A DNA stretch of 54,775 nucleotides. Source: Imperialibacter sp. EC-SDR9. GTDB lineage: Bacteria > Bacteroidota > Bacteroidia > Cytophagales > Cyclobacteriaceae. Below are positions 17,572 to 27,580 of this stretch, piece after piece. The translations under genes were made by a program, and so were the position numbers. Location: the NCBI RefSeq assembly GCF_902498805.1, contig NZ_LR701611.1, forward strand, positions 1 to 54,775, given 5' to 3'. Position 1 is the first letter of the stretch. Every line of letters begins with the position of its first letter. The notes under the pieces were generated by a model that was given only the letters and a program-made list of their open reading frames with translations, had not been told where the DNA came from and ran no database searches.

Positions 17572-19425
17572 TTAGTCAAAGAAATACCAGGTGACACCGA
17601 GGTCAAATACCCGGCGCTGTCCCGGGTAATAGGGCGAAATGAAATAGCCATCGGCGGTGCCGGGTTGGTTTGCGTGCGTCATCTTGGCAAAATATCGTGC
17701 ATTGCCTACTTTGAAGTTCAGGAATACATCTACAGTCAAATACGAATCGATGGCAAAGCTATTCTGGATGTAAAACTGCTGAATAACGGGATTGTAAGCA
17801 TGTCCATAGTAAGTCGATTTCCAGTTCAGGTCAACGCCAAGTTGCACAGGCAGGTAGTCGTTGAACCATACCCCTTCATAGTAGAACCTCGTATTGATCA
17901 GCCACTCAGGCATCCTCCAAATCTCTGAGTCAGTACCAGTAACAGCAGTGTAAATCACTTGAGGGTTCAGGTGAAAGCCTTTGCCAATGGTAAGCTCCGC
18001 CGCAGCACTGGGATTAACCAGCAACTGTCCGGCAGCTGATAGGGATTGATGTGGAAGAGAGTCTGCACCAAAGTAAACATAGTTGGCCACCCTGGTCAGA
18101 TTAAGCCCAGGCTTGAGTGTGACGGGGCCAAGCTTAACATTCAACTCACCCCCCAATCTATCAGCTCTTTGTGGTTCGAAGTCATTAACCCAGCTATAGT
18201 GATTTCCAAAATAATAGAGCTGCTGGTAGCCTGGCTTGTACCTCATGCTTCGCAACCACAAATTGAGAAATGGCAAAGTAGTCCTCCCCTCAATATCAAA
18301 AAGTCCTCCCTGAAGGTATTCAACTTTGGCATCTGTGTCCCATATGTCAAACAACCTTACATTGATTTTTGCCCCTCCATAGCTCTCTGACTGGCGGCCA
18401 AAAGGAGACGAGAAGCGGTCATTGTAAGTCACATACCTCTGCTTCAGGTAAAAATTATAACTCAACCCGCCTATTTTCCCCAGCACCCCGGCTTCATTAA
18501 GCAGCGCTCTCATCTGAATCAGATCTGCCGTGCTGTCGCTGGTGATTAAGATATTTGGATAGGCCGAGGCGTTGCTGGTTGGCGTAGGGTCTTCAAAACT
18601 ATTGTCGTGCCTTCCTTTGTCGAGCAGATAGTAAACCTGAAGCTCATCAGTGATTTTGTATTTCTGAAAAAGGTGGAAGTTGATCTTATAGTCGTAAGCT
18701 TTCACCCCTGTGAGCTTGATAGGAGAATCAAGGTATTGAAAAAGCTCAGCGGTTGAAGCATCTTCACTCACATCGATACCCCCAGTTTCAAGCACCTGGT
18801 GTTTGATCCGGTCAACGTTAAAAAGCAGTTGATACTTCTCATTTTTTGACTTATAGCTGGTGTACAAATCCCAGGTCGTGCTGTTCACATTTCGGTCACC
18901 CCGACTGGAAGAAGAACCAATCTGCTTATCCGATGTTAGCAATTTAAAATCTACCCCTAAATTCCACCGTGGATTGATGTTTCTTGAGTAACCAACGTCC
19001 ACCACGCTTCTTCCTGAGCCGCCCACGACAGTTTTTATTTTGATCCAGGGCGATTTTGTATCAAAGTATTTTATCTCAGAGGAGGGTATAAAGTAGGGGT
19101 CGTAGGCATTGATACCTAACGTCGCTCCTATTGTCGACGGGAACAAGTAGTACAAAGACCTGGTGGCTGTTCCATTGTTGCCCAGGTCAACCAGGGTATG
19201 GTTTGAAACATCAACTGCGTCAAAATTCTCCAGCCCATAGAGCAGGGTATCTAGCACATGGAGTGAATCAGATAATGCTTTTACGTCAGCTTCTGAAAAC
19301 CAAAACGTTGTTCTGGAGGAATAAACATTTTTTGTTGAATCGTCCAGCATCTGTGCATGGGAAACACTCGGAGCAAGCCCCGTGGCGAAACATCCAATTA
19401 CCGCAATTTTTAGTGTGATCTTCAA
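17572..19425 (-). CDS. Putative beta-barrel porin (Bacteroidota 'putative porin' family)
   Basis: 617 residues with a signal peptide (cut near SHAQ) and, after about residue 130, alternating polar/aromatic strands of an outer-membrane beta-barrel ending in an aromatic strand (GVTWYFFD). The N-terminal region with YSSRTTFWFSEADV and FDAVDVSNHTLVDLGNNGT resembles the Bacteroidota family annotated as putative porin (DUF4289-like). The start is TTG at 19425, overlapping the TGA of lpxK as TTGA, which suggests translational coupling. No ATG exists before the end of the signal peptide. Its substrate is unknown. Confidence 0.85.
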   Translation of the reverse strand: MKITLKIAVIGCFATGLAPSVSHAQMLDDSTKNVYSSRTTFWFSEADVKALSDSLHVLDTLLYGLENFDAVDVSNHTLVDLGNNGTATRSLYYLFPSTIGATLGINAYDPYFIPSSEIKYFDTKSPWIKIKTVVGGSGRSVVDVGYSRNINPRWNLGVDFKLLTSDKQIGSSSSRGDRNVNSTTWDLYTSYKSKNEKYQLLFNVDRIKHQVLETGGIDVSEDASTAELFQYLDSPIKLTGVKAYDYKINFHLFQKYKITDELQVYYLLDKGRHDNSFEDPTPTSNASAYPNILITSDSTADLIQMRALLNEAGVLGKIGGLSYNFYLKQRYVTYNDRFSSPFGRQSESYGGAKINVRLFDIWDTDAKVEYLQGGLFDIEGRTTLPFLNLWLRSMRYKPGYQQLYYFGNHYSWVNDFEPQRADRLGGELNVKLGPVTLKPGLNLTRVANYVYFGADSLPHQSLSAAGQLLVNPSAAAELTIGKGFHLNPQVIYTAVTGTDSEIWRMPEWLINTRFYYEGVWFNDYLPVQLGVDLNWKSTYYGHAYNPVIQQFYIQNSFAIDSYLTVDVFLNFKVGNARYFAKMTHANQPGTADGYFISPYYPGQRRVFDLGVTWYFFD

Positions 19426-20483
19426 ATTGACTTGCCCAGGTTTTTAGTTACCTTCTCTGCTATTACAGCCTCAAAGTTTTCTTTTTCTTTTGAAAAGGAA
19501 AACTCTATCGGGATATAAAAAAATGGCGCACTGTCCAAATACTGCTGAAACTTCGGATTGCTCATTTTTACATAATCCTTTTCTGTGGTAAGAATAACGC
19601 AATTGCCGATGTTTTGATATTCACCGATGATCTTTTCCATTTCCTGATCACTGTAGGCAAAGTGATCAGCCCTTTCCCAATGCGTTACCACCTCAATTCC
19701 CTCAATTTTCAAATAATCCAATAATGGCGCCGGGCTGGCAATACCTGTAATCAAAAACACTCTCTTATTCCACTCACCTTTTTTCCCAAACGACACGGGG
19801 CGTCCGTATTGTATAGAACAAAAAAAGACAGGTGTGCCTACCTGTGCGTATGTTTGAATCTTTGCTCTCATTTCGTCCTTCTTCCCTTGAGACATTTTCT
19901 CAGGCGATTTTGTCACTACAATAATATCAGCTCTTCTGGCCCACCTTCGCCCTTCTCTTAAAGACCCAGATGGCATTATAAAGTCTCGATAAAAAGGGTT
20001 TTGGAATGAAGTGAGAAGTATTGAAGTAGATGGTCGCACAGCCCGGTGCTGGAAACCATCGTCCATGAGAATCACATCCAGTTTTGGGTATTTCTCCCTT
20101 ATACTTTTGATAGCCGTCACCCTTTTCTCACCCACTGCCACAACAACTTTTCCAGACCACCTTTTGAAAAACAAAAGTGGCTCATCACCGACTGACGCAG
20201 CACCAGACAGCTCATCGACAACTAAAAAACCTTTTGTAACTCGGCCATATCCCCGGCTGATCACCGCCACATTCTTACCCATCGACAACAAGTAATCGAC
20301 AAGGTAATTGATGGTTGGTGTTTTGCCTGTGCCCCCTACTGAGAGGTTGCCAACACAAATTACAGGTATGCTGAAACCAGTGCTCTTTAACACCTCCAGG
20401 TCATAGAAAGTATTTCTGATATTCGTAATGCATAGCCAGGCAAAGGAAAATGGTGCCGCAAGAAGAACCCTAAGTAGTTGCAT
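19422..20483 (-). CDS. lpxK: Tetraacyldisaccharide 4'-kinase (lipid A biosynthesis)
   Basis: 353 residues. It phosphorylates the 4' position of the lipid A disaccharide at the inner membrane. The N-terminal hydrophobic helix (about 5-24) anchors it. The P-loop is GNLSVGGTGKTPT (45-57), followed by VAVISRGYGR, VGDEPLLFFKRW, ILMDDGFQHRAVRPSTSILL and ILTTEKDYVK, all standard LpxK motifs. It is the first gene of the minus-strand lpxK-porin-miaE run and diverges from the Nif3 gene across 54 bp. Confidence 0.96.
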   Translation of the reverse strand: MQLLRVLLAAPFSFAWLCITNIRNTFYDLEVLKSTGFSIPVICVGNLSVGGTGKTPTINYLVDYLLSMGKNVAVISRGYGRVTKGFLVVDELSGAASVGDEPLLFFKRWSGKVVVAVGEKRVTAIKSIREKYPKLDVILMDDGFQHRAVRPSTSILLTSFQNPFYRDFIMPSGSLREGRRWARRADIIVVTKSPEKMSQGKKDEMRAKIQTYAQVGTPVFFCSIQYGRPVSFGKKGEWNKRVFLITGIASPAPLLDYLKIEGIEVVTHWERADHFAYSDQEMEKIIGEYQNIGNCVILTTEKDYVKMSNPKFQQYLDSAPFFYIPIEFSFSKEKENFEAVIAEKVTKNLGKSI

Positions 20484-20490
20484 TAGTCAA

Positions 20491-20521
20491 TTGTATTGTG
20501 GGCCTAAAGATAGTATACTTG
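20491..20521 (+). promoter_or_regulatory. Candidate Bacteroidota-type promoter for the Nif3 operon
   Basis: TTG at 20491-20493 and TATACTTG at 20514-20521 are 20 bases apart and match the Bacteroidota -33/-7 pattern (TTG, TAnnTTTG) with one mismatch. The start codon follows at 20538, preceded by AAGGAG at a normal Shine-Dalgarno distance, unusual for this window. Confidence 0.4.
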
Positions 20522-20537
20522 CGATAAGGAGAAGCGA

Positions 20538-21647
20538 ATGAGCAAAGAAGAAATAAGGATCAAAGAAATAATCTCGTACCTGGAGACTCTGGCTCCAAGG
20601 GCGTATCAGGAGAGTTACGACAACGCTGGCTTGATAGTAGGCAATTCTTCGAATCATGTCTCAGGAGTACTCATTTCGCTTGATGCCACAGAAGAAATTG
20701 TTGATGAGGCTATTGCCACCGGCTGTAGTCTTATTGTTGCCCATCACCCTATTGTCTTCAAGGGACTTAAGACACTCACCGGAAGCAACTATGTGGAGCG
20801 AACAGTGATCAAGGCTATCCAACACGACGTTGCTATTTACGCCATCCACACAAATCTTGACAATGTACTTGACGGTGTCAACGCCGAAATTGCCAACATC
20901 ATAGGACTGAAAAATCAGAGAATACTGGCTCCAAAATCAGGAATCCTTTCCAAAATTGTTACATTTTGTCCAAAAGACAATACCGGTGAGGTTCTGGCGG
21001 CCTTGCACGAAGCGGGCGCCGGACACATCGGCAACTATGACCACTGTAGTTTTCGGGTGGCGGGCACAGGCAGCTTCCGTCCAAACGACAAGGCAAACCC
21101 GCACATAGGTACCCCTCACCAGCTTGAGCAAGTACATGAAGATCGCCTGGAGCTAATCTTCCCATCGCATTTGAGTCAATTGATCGTAAACACACTTCAA
21201 ACTGCCCACCCATATGAAGAAGTAGCCTATTACCTCACTTCGCTGCAAAACCAATATCAGGAAGTTGGATCGGGAATGATTGGCACCCTGCCCGAACCCA
21301 TGCAACCCGATAAATTTCTGGCCCATCTTAAGGAAGTTTTCGACCTTCAGGTAATAAAATATACACCGGTCAACAAGAAGATACATACCGTAGCAGTTTG
21401 CGGCGGGGCTGGAAGCTTCTTACTTGAAAGCGCCAAAAAGCAATCGGCCGACGCATTTGTGACGTCCGACTTCAAATATCACGAGTATTTTGATGCCGAA
21501 GGCAGGGTACTCGTGGCAGATATTGGGCACTATGAAAGTGAGGTCTCTACAAAAAACCTGCTTCATAGGAAATTAAAACAAAAATTCACTAATATTGCAC
21601 TCCGTTTGTCTAAAGCAAACACAAACCCCGTCAGATATTACTTATAG
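20538..21647 (+). CDS. Nif3-like dinuclear metal-centre hexameric protein
   Basis: 369 residues, the long form with a CutA/PII-like domain inserted (about 135-235) between the two Nif3 halves. Metal-ligand motifs are visible: AHHPIVFKG (about 68-76), IHTNLDNVLDG (about 107-117), and near the C-terminus VADIGHYESE. Members form hexameric toroids. They are called GTP cyclohydrolase I type 2 in databases, but their real reaction is unsettled. The next gene (zinc-ribbon protein) starts 6 bp after its stop; the pair occurs together in many bacteria. Confidence 0.93.
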   Translation: MSKEEIRIKEIISYLETLAPRAYQESYDNAGLIVGNSSNHVSGVLISLDATEEIVDEAIATGCSLIVAHHPIVFKGLKTLTGSNYVERTVIKAIQHDVAIYAIHTNLDNVLDGVNAEIANIIGLKNQRILAPKSGILSKIVTFCPKDNTGEVLAALHEAGAGHIGNYDHCSFRVAGTGSFRPNDKANPHIGTPHQLEQVHEDRLELIFPSHLSQLIVNTLQTAHPYEEVAYYLTSLQNQYQEVGSGMIGTLPEPMQPDKFLAHLKEVFDLQVIKYTPVNKKIHTVAVCGGAGSFLLESAKKQSADAFVTSDFKYHEYFDAEGRVLVADIGHYESEVSTKNLLHRKLKQKFTNIALRLSKANTNPVRYYL

Positions 21648-21653
21648 AACTGA

Positions 21654-22427
21654 ATGGAAAGCACCGTAGCACAAAAATTAGAATCGCTCAGCAACCTCCA
21701 AGAAATTGATTCAAACCTCGACGAAATAAAAAAAATCAGGGGAGCACTTCCAGAAGAAGTGATGGACCTTGAGGATGAAATTGCCGGTTATGAGACCAGG
21801 GTTCAGAAGTTCAACCAGGATTTGGAAGAACTTGAAGGCTCTATTTCAGACAACAAGACCGCAATTAAGGACGCAGAAAAACTCATCAAAAAGTACGGTG
21901 AGCAGCAAATGAATGTCCGCAACAATCGTGAGTACGACGCAATCACCAAGGAGATTGAATTACAGCAGCTTGAAATACAAATTCTTGAAAAAAGGATCAA
22001 AGAGGCTTACGTAAAGATCGATACCAAAAAAGAAGAAATACAAGGAACGAAGGACGTTCTTAGCGAACGCAGCAAAGACCTTGAAAGCAAGAAAAAAGAG
22101 CTTGACGTCATCGTGAAAGAAAGCGAAGACGACGAAAAAGCACTTAGCAAAAAGCGTGAAGCCGCAGCAGCGAAGATCGAAGAGCGTTTGCTCAAATCCT
22201 ACGACAAAACAAGGGCTAACGCAGTAAACGGCTTAGCTGTTGTTCCTGTGCGCAGAGGCGCATGTGGTGGGTGTTTCAACATTGTTCCTCCTCAAAGACA
22301 AGCTGACATCAGAGAGAAGAAAAAACTCATCGTATGTGAACACTGCGGTCGTATATTAGCTGGAGTTGATGACGAGATTGAAGAAGAAGACACAAAAGGC
22401 AAAACAACAAAACGGACGAGAAAGTAA
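21654..22427 (+). CDS. Coiled-coil protein with C4 zinc ribbon
   Basis: 257 residues. Residues 5-180 are a long, highly charged coiled coil forming a helical hairpin. The C-terminus holds a C4 zinc ribbon with Cys204, Cys207, Cys228 and Cys231 (ACGGCFNIVPP and VCEHCGRIL), and ends in a charged tail. This matches the CT398/FlgZ-like 'C4-type zinc ribbon' family, possibly nucleic-acid binding, often encoded beside Nif3. Co-transcription with the Nif3 gene is very likely. Confidence 0.93.
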   Translation: MESTVAQKLESLSNLQEIDSNLDEIKKIRGALPEEVMDLEDEIAGYETRVQKFNQDLEELEGSISDNKTAIKDAEKLIKKYGEQQMNVRNNREYDAITKEIELQQLEIQILEKRIKEAYVKIDTKKEEIQGTKDVLSERSKDLESKKKELDVIVKESEDDEKALSKKREAAAAKIEERLLKSYDKTRANAVNGLAVVPVRRGACGGCFNIVPPQRQADIREKKKLIVCEHCGRILAGVDDEIEEEDTKGKTTKRTRK

Positions 22428-22461
22428 TTTCTTGCCATTCGTTTGTATCCCATATAAGCAG

Positions 22462-23925
22462 GTGAGCCTCAAGGTTCGCCTGTTTTTGTTTGCCCTCCTC
22501 TCATTTTTTCACACTTCCGCCATGCAAACCGAGCTTGGATGGGAGCCCTCTGTGGTAGCAACCCACGAACTAATTCTACAATACAGGCTCTCTGAGGCCA
22601 AGCCCCTCCTGGCAACTCTCCCCAGCTCACCAGAAAAAGCCTACCTCCTTAACCTCAGCGACTTTCTTCAGATGATCTACACTGAGGACGACAGCTTCTA
22701 CGAAAACTACCTCAGCAATCTCCATGAGAGAAGAACTTGGATTGAGGAACTATCGGACGGCGATGCCAGAAAAGCATTCTATTTGGCAGATATGAAATTG
22801 CAGGAGGCGCTATTTAAAATCAAATTTGGGGACTACCTGTCGGGGCTTTACAGTTTGATGCAGGTCCACAACCAAATAGATGAGCTTCAAAACCGTGATG
22901 ACAAAATCCTCCCGTTCTTAAAGTCATCTGGTGTCATCAACATCCTCATTGGTCTCACGCCCGAAAAGTACGAATGGGCCATCCGATTGATTGGTCTTCA
23001 GGGCGATATCGCCAGGGGAATTGAACAACTCACTAGGCTTTCATCCAGCAACAGTCCGTTGGCTGACGAGGCCCTCATCATCCTTGGATACTTCTATGCC
23101 TACCCACTCCATGAGCCAGCAAAAGCAACTGCCCTGTTTTTGCAAACCCTCGAAAAGCAGCCCAACAGCACCCTTGCCCATTTTATGCTGGCCACTTCTC
23201 TCAACAAAGCGCACAAGGGTGAACAGGCACTGGCGATCTTATCGAAAATACCAGCAGGTCAACAAAAAAAACTCGCTCCAGTATATTACCTTTTTGGCGA
23301 CCTGTATCTTGAAAAAATGGATATGGCAAAAGCCCGGGAGTACTACGCCATGTTCATCCAATCGTGTAATGGCGAGAGCTTCAAGAAAGATGCAATGAGC
23401 AAAATAGCGGCCTCCTATTACCTGGAAAACGACACACCCAGTGCAAATAGCTGGAGCGAAAAGGCTGCAAAAATGCAGCGAAGCACCACTGAACCAGACA
23501 GAAATGCGGATGTATTTCTAACAGAAATAAACCAATATCCGATCCCGCTGCTAAAGGCCAGACTTTTAACTGACGGAGGTTATTGGAAAGAAGCTCAGGG
23601 GCAACTGTCCGTTGCAAAACCATCGGAACTTGATGGAAAGTGGCTATGTGAATACTATTATCGCTTGGCGAGGCTCTATCATTTGCAAGGAGAAAATTTT
23701 GAAGCTATCCCTCATTACCAACAGGCCTTGAAGCTCTCCGAACGGCAGCCGTGGTACATGGGTGCTAATGCTGCTTTACAGCTTGGGCTTATTATGAAGA
23801 ATGCTGGGAAAGCCAAAGAAGCAAAAGGGTATTTTGAAAAAGCAATGGCATTCGATAACCATCCTTACAAAGCCAGCATCGATTCGAGCGCTGAAAGAGA
23901 GCTAGCCCGGCTGACTTCAGATTAG
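22462..23925 (+). CDS. Secreted/periplasmic TPR protein
   Basis: About 487 residues from GTG at 22462. The frame is open further upstream inside the zinc-ribbon gene, but the GTG, 34 bp after that gene's stop, gives a good signal peptide (SLKVRLFLFALLSFFHTSA). The protein is helical. Clear TPR units are near the middle (LILGYFYAYPLHEPAKATAL, FMLATSLNKAHKGEQALAIL, YYLFGDLYLEKMDMAKAREY) and at the C-terminus (YYRLARLYHLQGENFEAIPH, NAALQLGLIMKNAGKAKEAK). It is likely a scaffold. It is the third gene of the Nif3 operon and overlaps the convergent phosphatase gene by 9 bp. Confidence 0.83.
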   Translation: MSLKVRLFLFALLSFFHTSAMQTELGWEPSVVATHELILQYRLSEAKPLLATLPSSPEKAYLLNLSDFLQMIYTEDDSFYENYLSNLHERRTWIEELSDGDARKAFYLADMKLQEALFKIKFGDYLSGLYSLMQVHNQIDELQNRDDKILPFLKSSGVINILIGLTPEKYEWAIRLIGLQGDIARGIEQLTRLSSSNSPLADEALIILGYFYAYPLHEPAKATALFLQTLEKQPNSTLAHFMLATSLNKAHKGEQALAILSKIPAGQQKKLAPVYYLFGDLYLEKMDMAKAREYYAMFIQSCNGESFKKDAMSKIAASYYLENDTPSANSWSEKAAKMQRSTTEPDRNADVFLTEINQYPIPLLKARLLTDGGYWKEAQGQLSVAKPSELDGKWLCEYYYRLARLYHLQGENFEAIPHYQQALKLSERQPWYMGANAALQLGLIMKNAGKAKEAKGYFEKAMAFDNHPYKASIDSSAERELARLTSD

Positions 23926-24540
23926 TTCCACACCTACGAGATGGCTGACATCATTGGACGTCACCATCGAAAGCTGCCCCCCGGTGTAGTTGAAAACGTA
24001 CAAACCAAGGTTTGAATGGCCAAAGCTCTCCATTAGCTGAAGCGGATAACCGAGCATCCAGCAAACGAGAATTCGAATAGCTCGTCCGTGCATACATATC
24101 AGCACTTTTTCTTCATCTGATTTGCTTAGAATATAATTCATTGCCTGCTTCTGCCTTTCCATGACCTCAATCGGCGACTCTCCCCCATCTATCCGCTGAT
24201 CAAGCTCACCTCGTTGCCATGCCTCAAGTGTGGTCAGGTAATGACTGTGGATGTCTGGTTCAAAGGCAAGTCCCTCTTTATTCCCCCAGCTAATCTCATC
24301 CAGTCCTTCAAGTTTCTCGTGGGGTATACCCTGATTAATAAATGATTCCACTGACTGATAGGTACGAATCAACGAAGACACGTATACCTTATTGAACTTT
24401 TCATCTTTGTAATGATTGAAAAATGCCCTGGCTTGCTCTTGTCCTGTTTGGTTCAGCGGGGCATTCACTCCTCGCCCCTGTACCTTCTTTTCCCTGTTAA
24501 ACTGGGTTTCCCCATGCCTAACGATGTATAACTGCTTCAC
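23917..24540 (-). CDS. Histidine phosphatase family protein (phosphoglycerate mutase-like)
   Basis: 207 residues. The phosphohistidine motif IVRHGETQFN (6-15) and the second catalytic block MHGRAIRILVCWML (about 149-162) are intact, as are the conserved Arg in SSLIRTYQSVE and Glu in DEISWGNKEG. The family dephosphorylates small phosphoesters; cobalamin-pathway, sugar-phosphate or nucleotide roles are all possible. The start is GTG at 24540. It converges with the upstream TPR gene and diverges from menF. Confidence 0.93.
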   Translation of the reverse strand: MKQLYIVRHGETQFNREKKVQGRGVNAPLNQTGQEQARAFFNHYKDEKFNKVYVSSLIRTYQSVESFINQGIPHEKLEGLDEISWGNKEGLAFEPDIHSHYLTTLEAWQRGELDQRIDGGESPIEVMERQKQAMNYILSKSDEEKVLICMHGRAIRILVCWMLGYPLQLMESFGHSNLGLYVFNYTGGQLSMVTSNDVSHLVGVELI

Positions 24541-24621
24541 GCTCTAGTTGTCAAATGAGCCACAAAATTACGAGTAAAGAATAAATATGTCCCCCTATAA
24601 ACATTTTAATTCAACAGGCTG

Positions 24622-24653
24622 TTTTGCGGGTAATTCATTCAGTGCTAAATTTC
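24622..24653 (+). promoter_or_regulatory. Candidate Bacteroidota-type promoter for menFDB
   Basis: TTTTG (24622-24626) and TAAATTTC (24646-24653) are separated by 19 bases and match the TTTG-N19-TAnnTTTG pattern with one mismatch. It lies 27 bp before the menF start and in the right direction. Confidence 0.45.
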
Positions 24654-24679
24654 GACACCATTCATAAACGACCACTTTT

Positions 24680-25885
24680 TTGAAGGAGAAGAGCAGTACG
24701 GAAACAGAGATCAGAGAGCTTCACATCAGGGAGACCATTTCGGGAGCCATTAATGGAAAGAAATCGTTCGCTTTTTGGAAAAAACAAGGTCAACCCCAAC
24801 TCCAGGGAATCGTTGACCTGGGCGAGCAACCATCAACAGACAAGGGAGACTTAGAAGAAGCCAGCCCTGGTTTTATTGTAAGCCCTTTCCTGAACGAGGG
24901 TAGAAAAAAAAATATCAAAATCAATGCGGATCTTGTATTTACTCCGACCGACAATAGTTCCGGCTTCCAGGTAAACCCGGCTGTTGGTGTAATTAATGAG
25001 CACACTGACTCATTTATCAAGGATTCATCTGAACCGCTAGGCCCAGCATCACTCGAATCGTACTTCCCAACCACGGGCAACACCGCCAATAGTGAAAAAG
25101 CCCAGTTTATAGACATTGTAAACAAAGCAAAGGAAAACATAAAAGCGGAAGTATTTCATAAAGTGGTGCCTTCCCGATTTTCCGAGGTTTACTACCCAAC
25201 AGGCTGGGACTTTATATCCGCCTTTGAAAAGCTTCACCAGCTATACCCCAACGCCTTCGTCTATATTTTCGGCATTCCCGGTGTTGGCATATGGATGGGA
25301 GCGACTCCGGAGCTTTTGCTCAGCATAGTAGATGGCAGGTGGTTCAAGAGTGTGGCTTTAGCCGGCACTCAAAAAATTCCCGAGTCAGGCGATCTTTCCC
25401 AGGTAGCCTGGACCCAAAAGGAAATTGAAGAACAAGCCTTGGTTTGCCGGTACATTATCAACTGCTTTAAAAAAATACGATTAAGGGAGTATGAAGAAAA
25501 GGGCCCCAAGTCTGTGAAGGCAGGTAATCTGGCCCACCTGAAAACAGAGTTCTACGTGGACATGGAGGCCGTCAATTTCCCGCAGTTAGGTAGCGTGATG
25601 CTGGATTTACTCCACCCCACCTCGGCAGTTTGTGGCATGCCACTGGAGCCATCGCTGCAATTCCTTAAGGAGTTTGAAGGCTTCGACAGGGAATTTTACA
25701 CGGGCTATCTGGGCCCCTTAAATATGCAAGGCAGCACCCAGCTTTATGTTAACTTGAGGTCCATGAAACTACTTTCAGATAGGGCCAGGTTATTTGCTGG
25801 AGCTGGAGTTACCGAAGATTCGATAGCGGAGAAAGAATTTGAAGAAACCGAACTGAAACTTCAAACGCTTATGTGTCTGTTCTAA
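24680..25885 (+). CDS. menF: Isochorismate synthase
   Basis: 401 residues. Converts chorismate to isochorismate, the first committed step of menaquinone synthesis. The C-terminal chorismate-binding domain is complete: KVVPSRFSEVY, WMGATPELLLS, ALAGTQKIP, HPTSAVCGMPLEPS, FDREFYTGYLGP, LYVNLRSMKL and FAGAGVTEDSIAEKEFEETE. The start is TTG at 24680; an in-frame stop lies at 24665 and no ATG occurs in the N-terminal region. It is the first gene of menF-menD-menB. The first 150 residues are poorly conserved, as is usual for the family. Confidence 0.94.
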   Translation: MKEKSSTETEIRELHIRETISGAINGKKSFAFWKKQGQPQLQGIVDLGEQPSTDKGDLEEASPGFIVSPFLNEGRKKNIKINADLVFTPTDNSSGFQVNPAVGVINEHTDSFIKDSSEPLGPASLESYFPTTGNTANSEKAQFIDIVNKAKENIKAEVFHKVVPSRFSEVYYPTGWDFISAFEKLHQLYPNAFVYIFGIPGVGIWMGATPELLLSIVDGRWFKSVALAGTQKIPESGDLSQVAWTQKEIEEQALVCRYIINCFKKIRLREYEEKGPKSVKAGNLAHLKTEFYVDMEAVNFPQLGSVMLDLLHPTSAVCGMPLEPSLQFLKEFEGFDREFYTGYLGPLNMQGSTQLYVNLRSMKLLSDRARLFAGAGVTEDSIAEKEFEETELKLQTLMCLF

Positions 25886-25893
25886 GCCACAAC

Positions 25894-27579
25894 ATGGTTA
25901 TCAAAGCAATCAACGATATAGCCAGCATTTGTTACCTGAAAGGACTGCGTAATGTCGTGCTTTCTCCCGGCTCACGTTGTGCACCTCTTACGCTTGCCTT
26001 TAACCGGCACGGCGACTTCAACATATACACAATTCCCGATGAACGGGCAGCTGCGTTTATCGCATTGGGCATGGCTGAGCGAACAGAAACTCCAACGATA
26101 CTTATCTGCACATCAGGCACCGCTGTACTTAACTATGCCCCAGCGGTCACTGAGGCTTACTACCGAAACATCCCCTTGCTGGTATTAACAGCCGACCGGC
26201 CACCAGAATGGCTTGAACAATGGGATGGCCAAACAATCAATCAGAAGGCAATATTTGAGCCTCATATAAAAAAGTCTTTCAGCTTTCCCGACAGTTTCGA
26301 ACATAAGGATGCCTTATGGTTCTCACATCGGTTGGTGAACGAGGCCATCAACTGTTCCAGGTCGCTCGGGAATGGCCCGGTGCATATTAATGTACCCTTG
26401 AGGGAGCCTTTCTACCCTGAAAAAGGCGAAAAACTGGTCTTTGACAAAGCGATAAAGCTCATAGACGAACCTGCATTTGAAAACTCCCCAGGCAAAGACA
26501 CACTTTTGCGCCTATCGGAAGAATTAAGCCAGTATGCCAAAATTGTCATAGTCGTTGGGCAGCACAAACCCGACAAGTCGCTTATCGACGCTCTTTCGAT
26601 TGTATCGCTTAAGCTCAATATTCCTGTCGTGGCCGACATCATTGCCAACCTGCATGGCTTTGCAGGCACTATCAGGCATTCGGATGCTTTTTTACCAAAA
26701 GCCTCTGCTAGTTTAAAGCCTGAGCTTCTGATCACTTTAGGGCAGTCGGTGATCAGCAAGAACCTCAAACTGTTTCTCAGGCAGCACCAGGCCATTGCCC
26801 ACTGGCACATTGCCCAGGCCGACAACGTTCCGGATCCGATGCAATCACTTACACGAATTGTTAGGATGAGTCCTCCTCACTTTTTCAAACAACTACTTGA
26901 CACGGGTGTCGCACCAAAATCTCCAGAATTCATGGAAAGCTGGAGAAGTCCCGATGAGAAAGTGAAGGAGAATTTTAACAGCATTTTTACTCACCAACCT
27001 TTCAACGAATTTCAGGCAGCATACAGGTTTATCAAAAGCATTTCAGGAGAAGCCAAATTGCACCTCGCCAATAGCATGGCGGTGAGATATGCCAATTTTG
27101 TAGGCCTCAGTTCCCAGCAAAACAATATTTCGGTGCATGCGAACAGAGGCACCAGCGGTATAGATGGCAGCACCAGCACCGCTGTCGGCATTACTCTCAC
27201 TTGTGCTGTCCCCAACTATCTGATTACAGGGGATGTGTCTTTCTTCTACGATATCAATGCCTTTTGGCACAATTACCTGCCCGCCAATTTCAAGATCTTA
27301 CTCTTAAACAATCACGGTGGCGGGATTTTCCGGCTTATTCCCGGGCCTTCCCAGCAGCCAGAACTAGAAGAACTTTTTGAAACGCAACAACCGAGAACTG
27401 CCGTGAGAATGGCAGAGGAATTTGGTTTTAGCTATTTCAAAAGTACTGGCGAGGAAGATTTCAATAGCCAGCTGATCTCATTTATGGAAGATGAGAATCG
27501 GGCTATCTTTGAAGTTGAAACAAACAAGGAAAACAATCAGTTGTTCTTTAATCATTTCAAATCTCATATAAACACCTGA
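25894..27579 (+). CDS. menD: 2-Succinyl-5-enolpyruvyl-6-hydroxy-3-cyclohexene-1-carboxylate synthase
   Basis: About 561 residues, the usual MenD size. A ThDP-dependent enzyme that joins isochorismate and 2-oxoglutarate. Motifs: [15 protein letters not shown] near residue 24, [14 protein letters not shown] with the ThDP-activating Glu, [32 protein letters not shown], and in the C-terminal domain [17 protein letters not shown] and [18 protein letters not shown] chose the ATG at 25894, 8 bp after menF; a GTG at 25873 overlapping menF is possible. Confidence 0.96.
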   Translation: MVIKAINDIASICYLKGLRNVVLSPGSRCAPLTLAFNRHGDFNIYTIPDERAAAFIALGMAERTETPTILICTSGTAVLNYAPAVTEAYYRNIPLLVLTADRPPEWLEQWDGQTINQKAIFEPHIKKSFSFPDSFEHKDALWFSHRLVNEAINCSRSLGNGPVHINVPLREPFYPEKGEKLVFDKAIKLIDEPAFENSPGKDTLLRLSEELSQYAKIVIVVGQHKPDKSLIDALSIVSLKLNIPVVADIIANLHGFAGTIRHSDAFLPKASASLKPELLITLGQSVISKNLKLFLRQHQAIAHWHIAQADNVPDPMQSLTRIVRMSPPHFFKQLLDTGVAPKSPEFMESWRSPDEKVKENFNSIFTHQPFNEFQAAYRFIKSISGEAKLHLANSMAVRYANFVGLSSQQNNISVHANRGTSGIDGSTSTAVGITLTCAVPNYLITGDVSFFYDINAFWHNYLPANFKILLLNNHGGGIFRLIPGPSQQPELEELFETQQPRTAVRMAEEFGFSYFKSTGEEDFNSQLISFMEDENRAIFEVETNKENNQLFFNHFKSHINT

Positions 27580-27580
27580 C

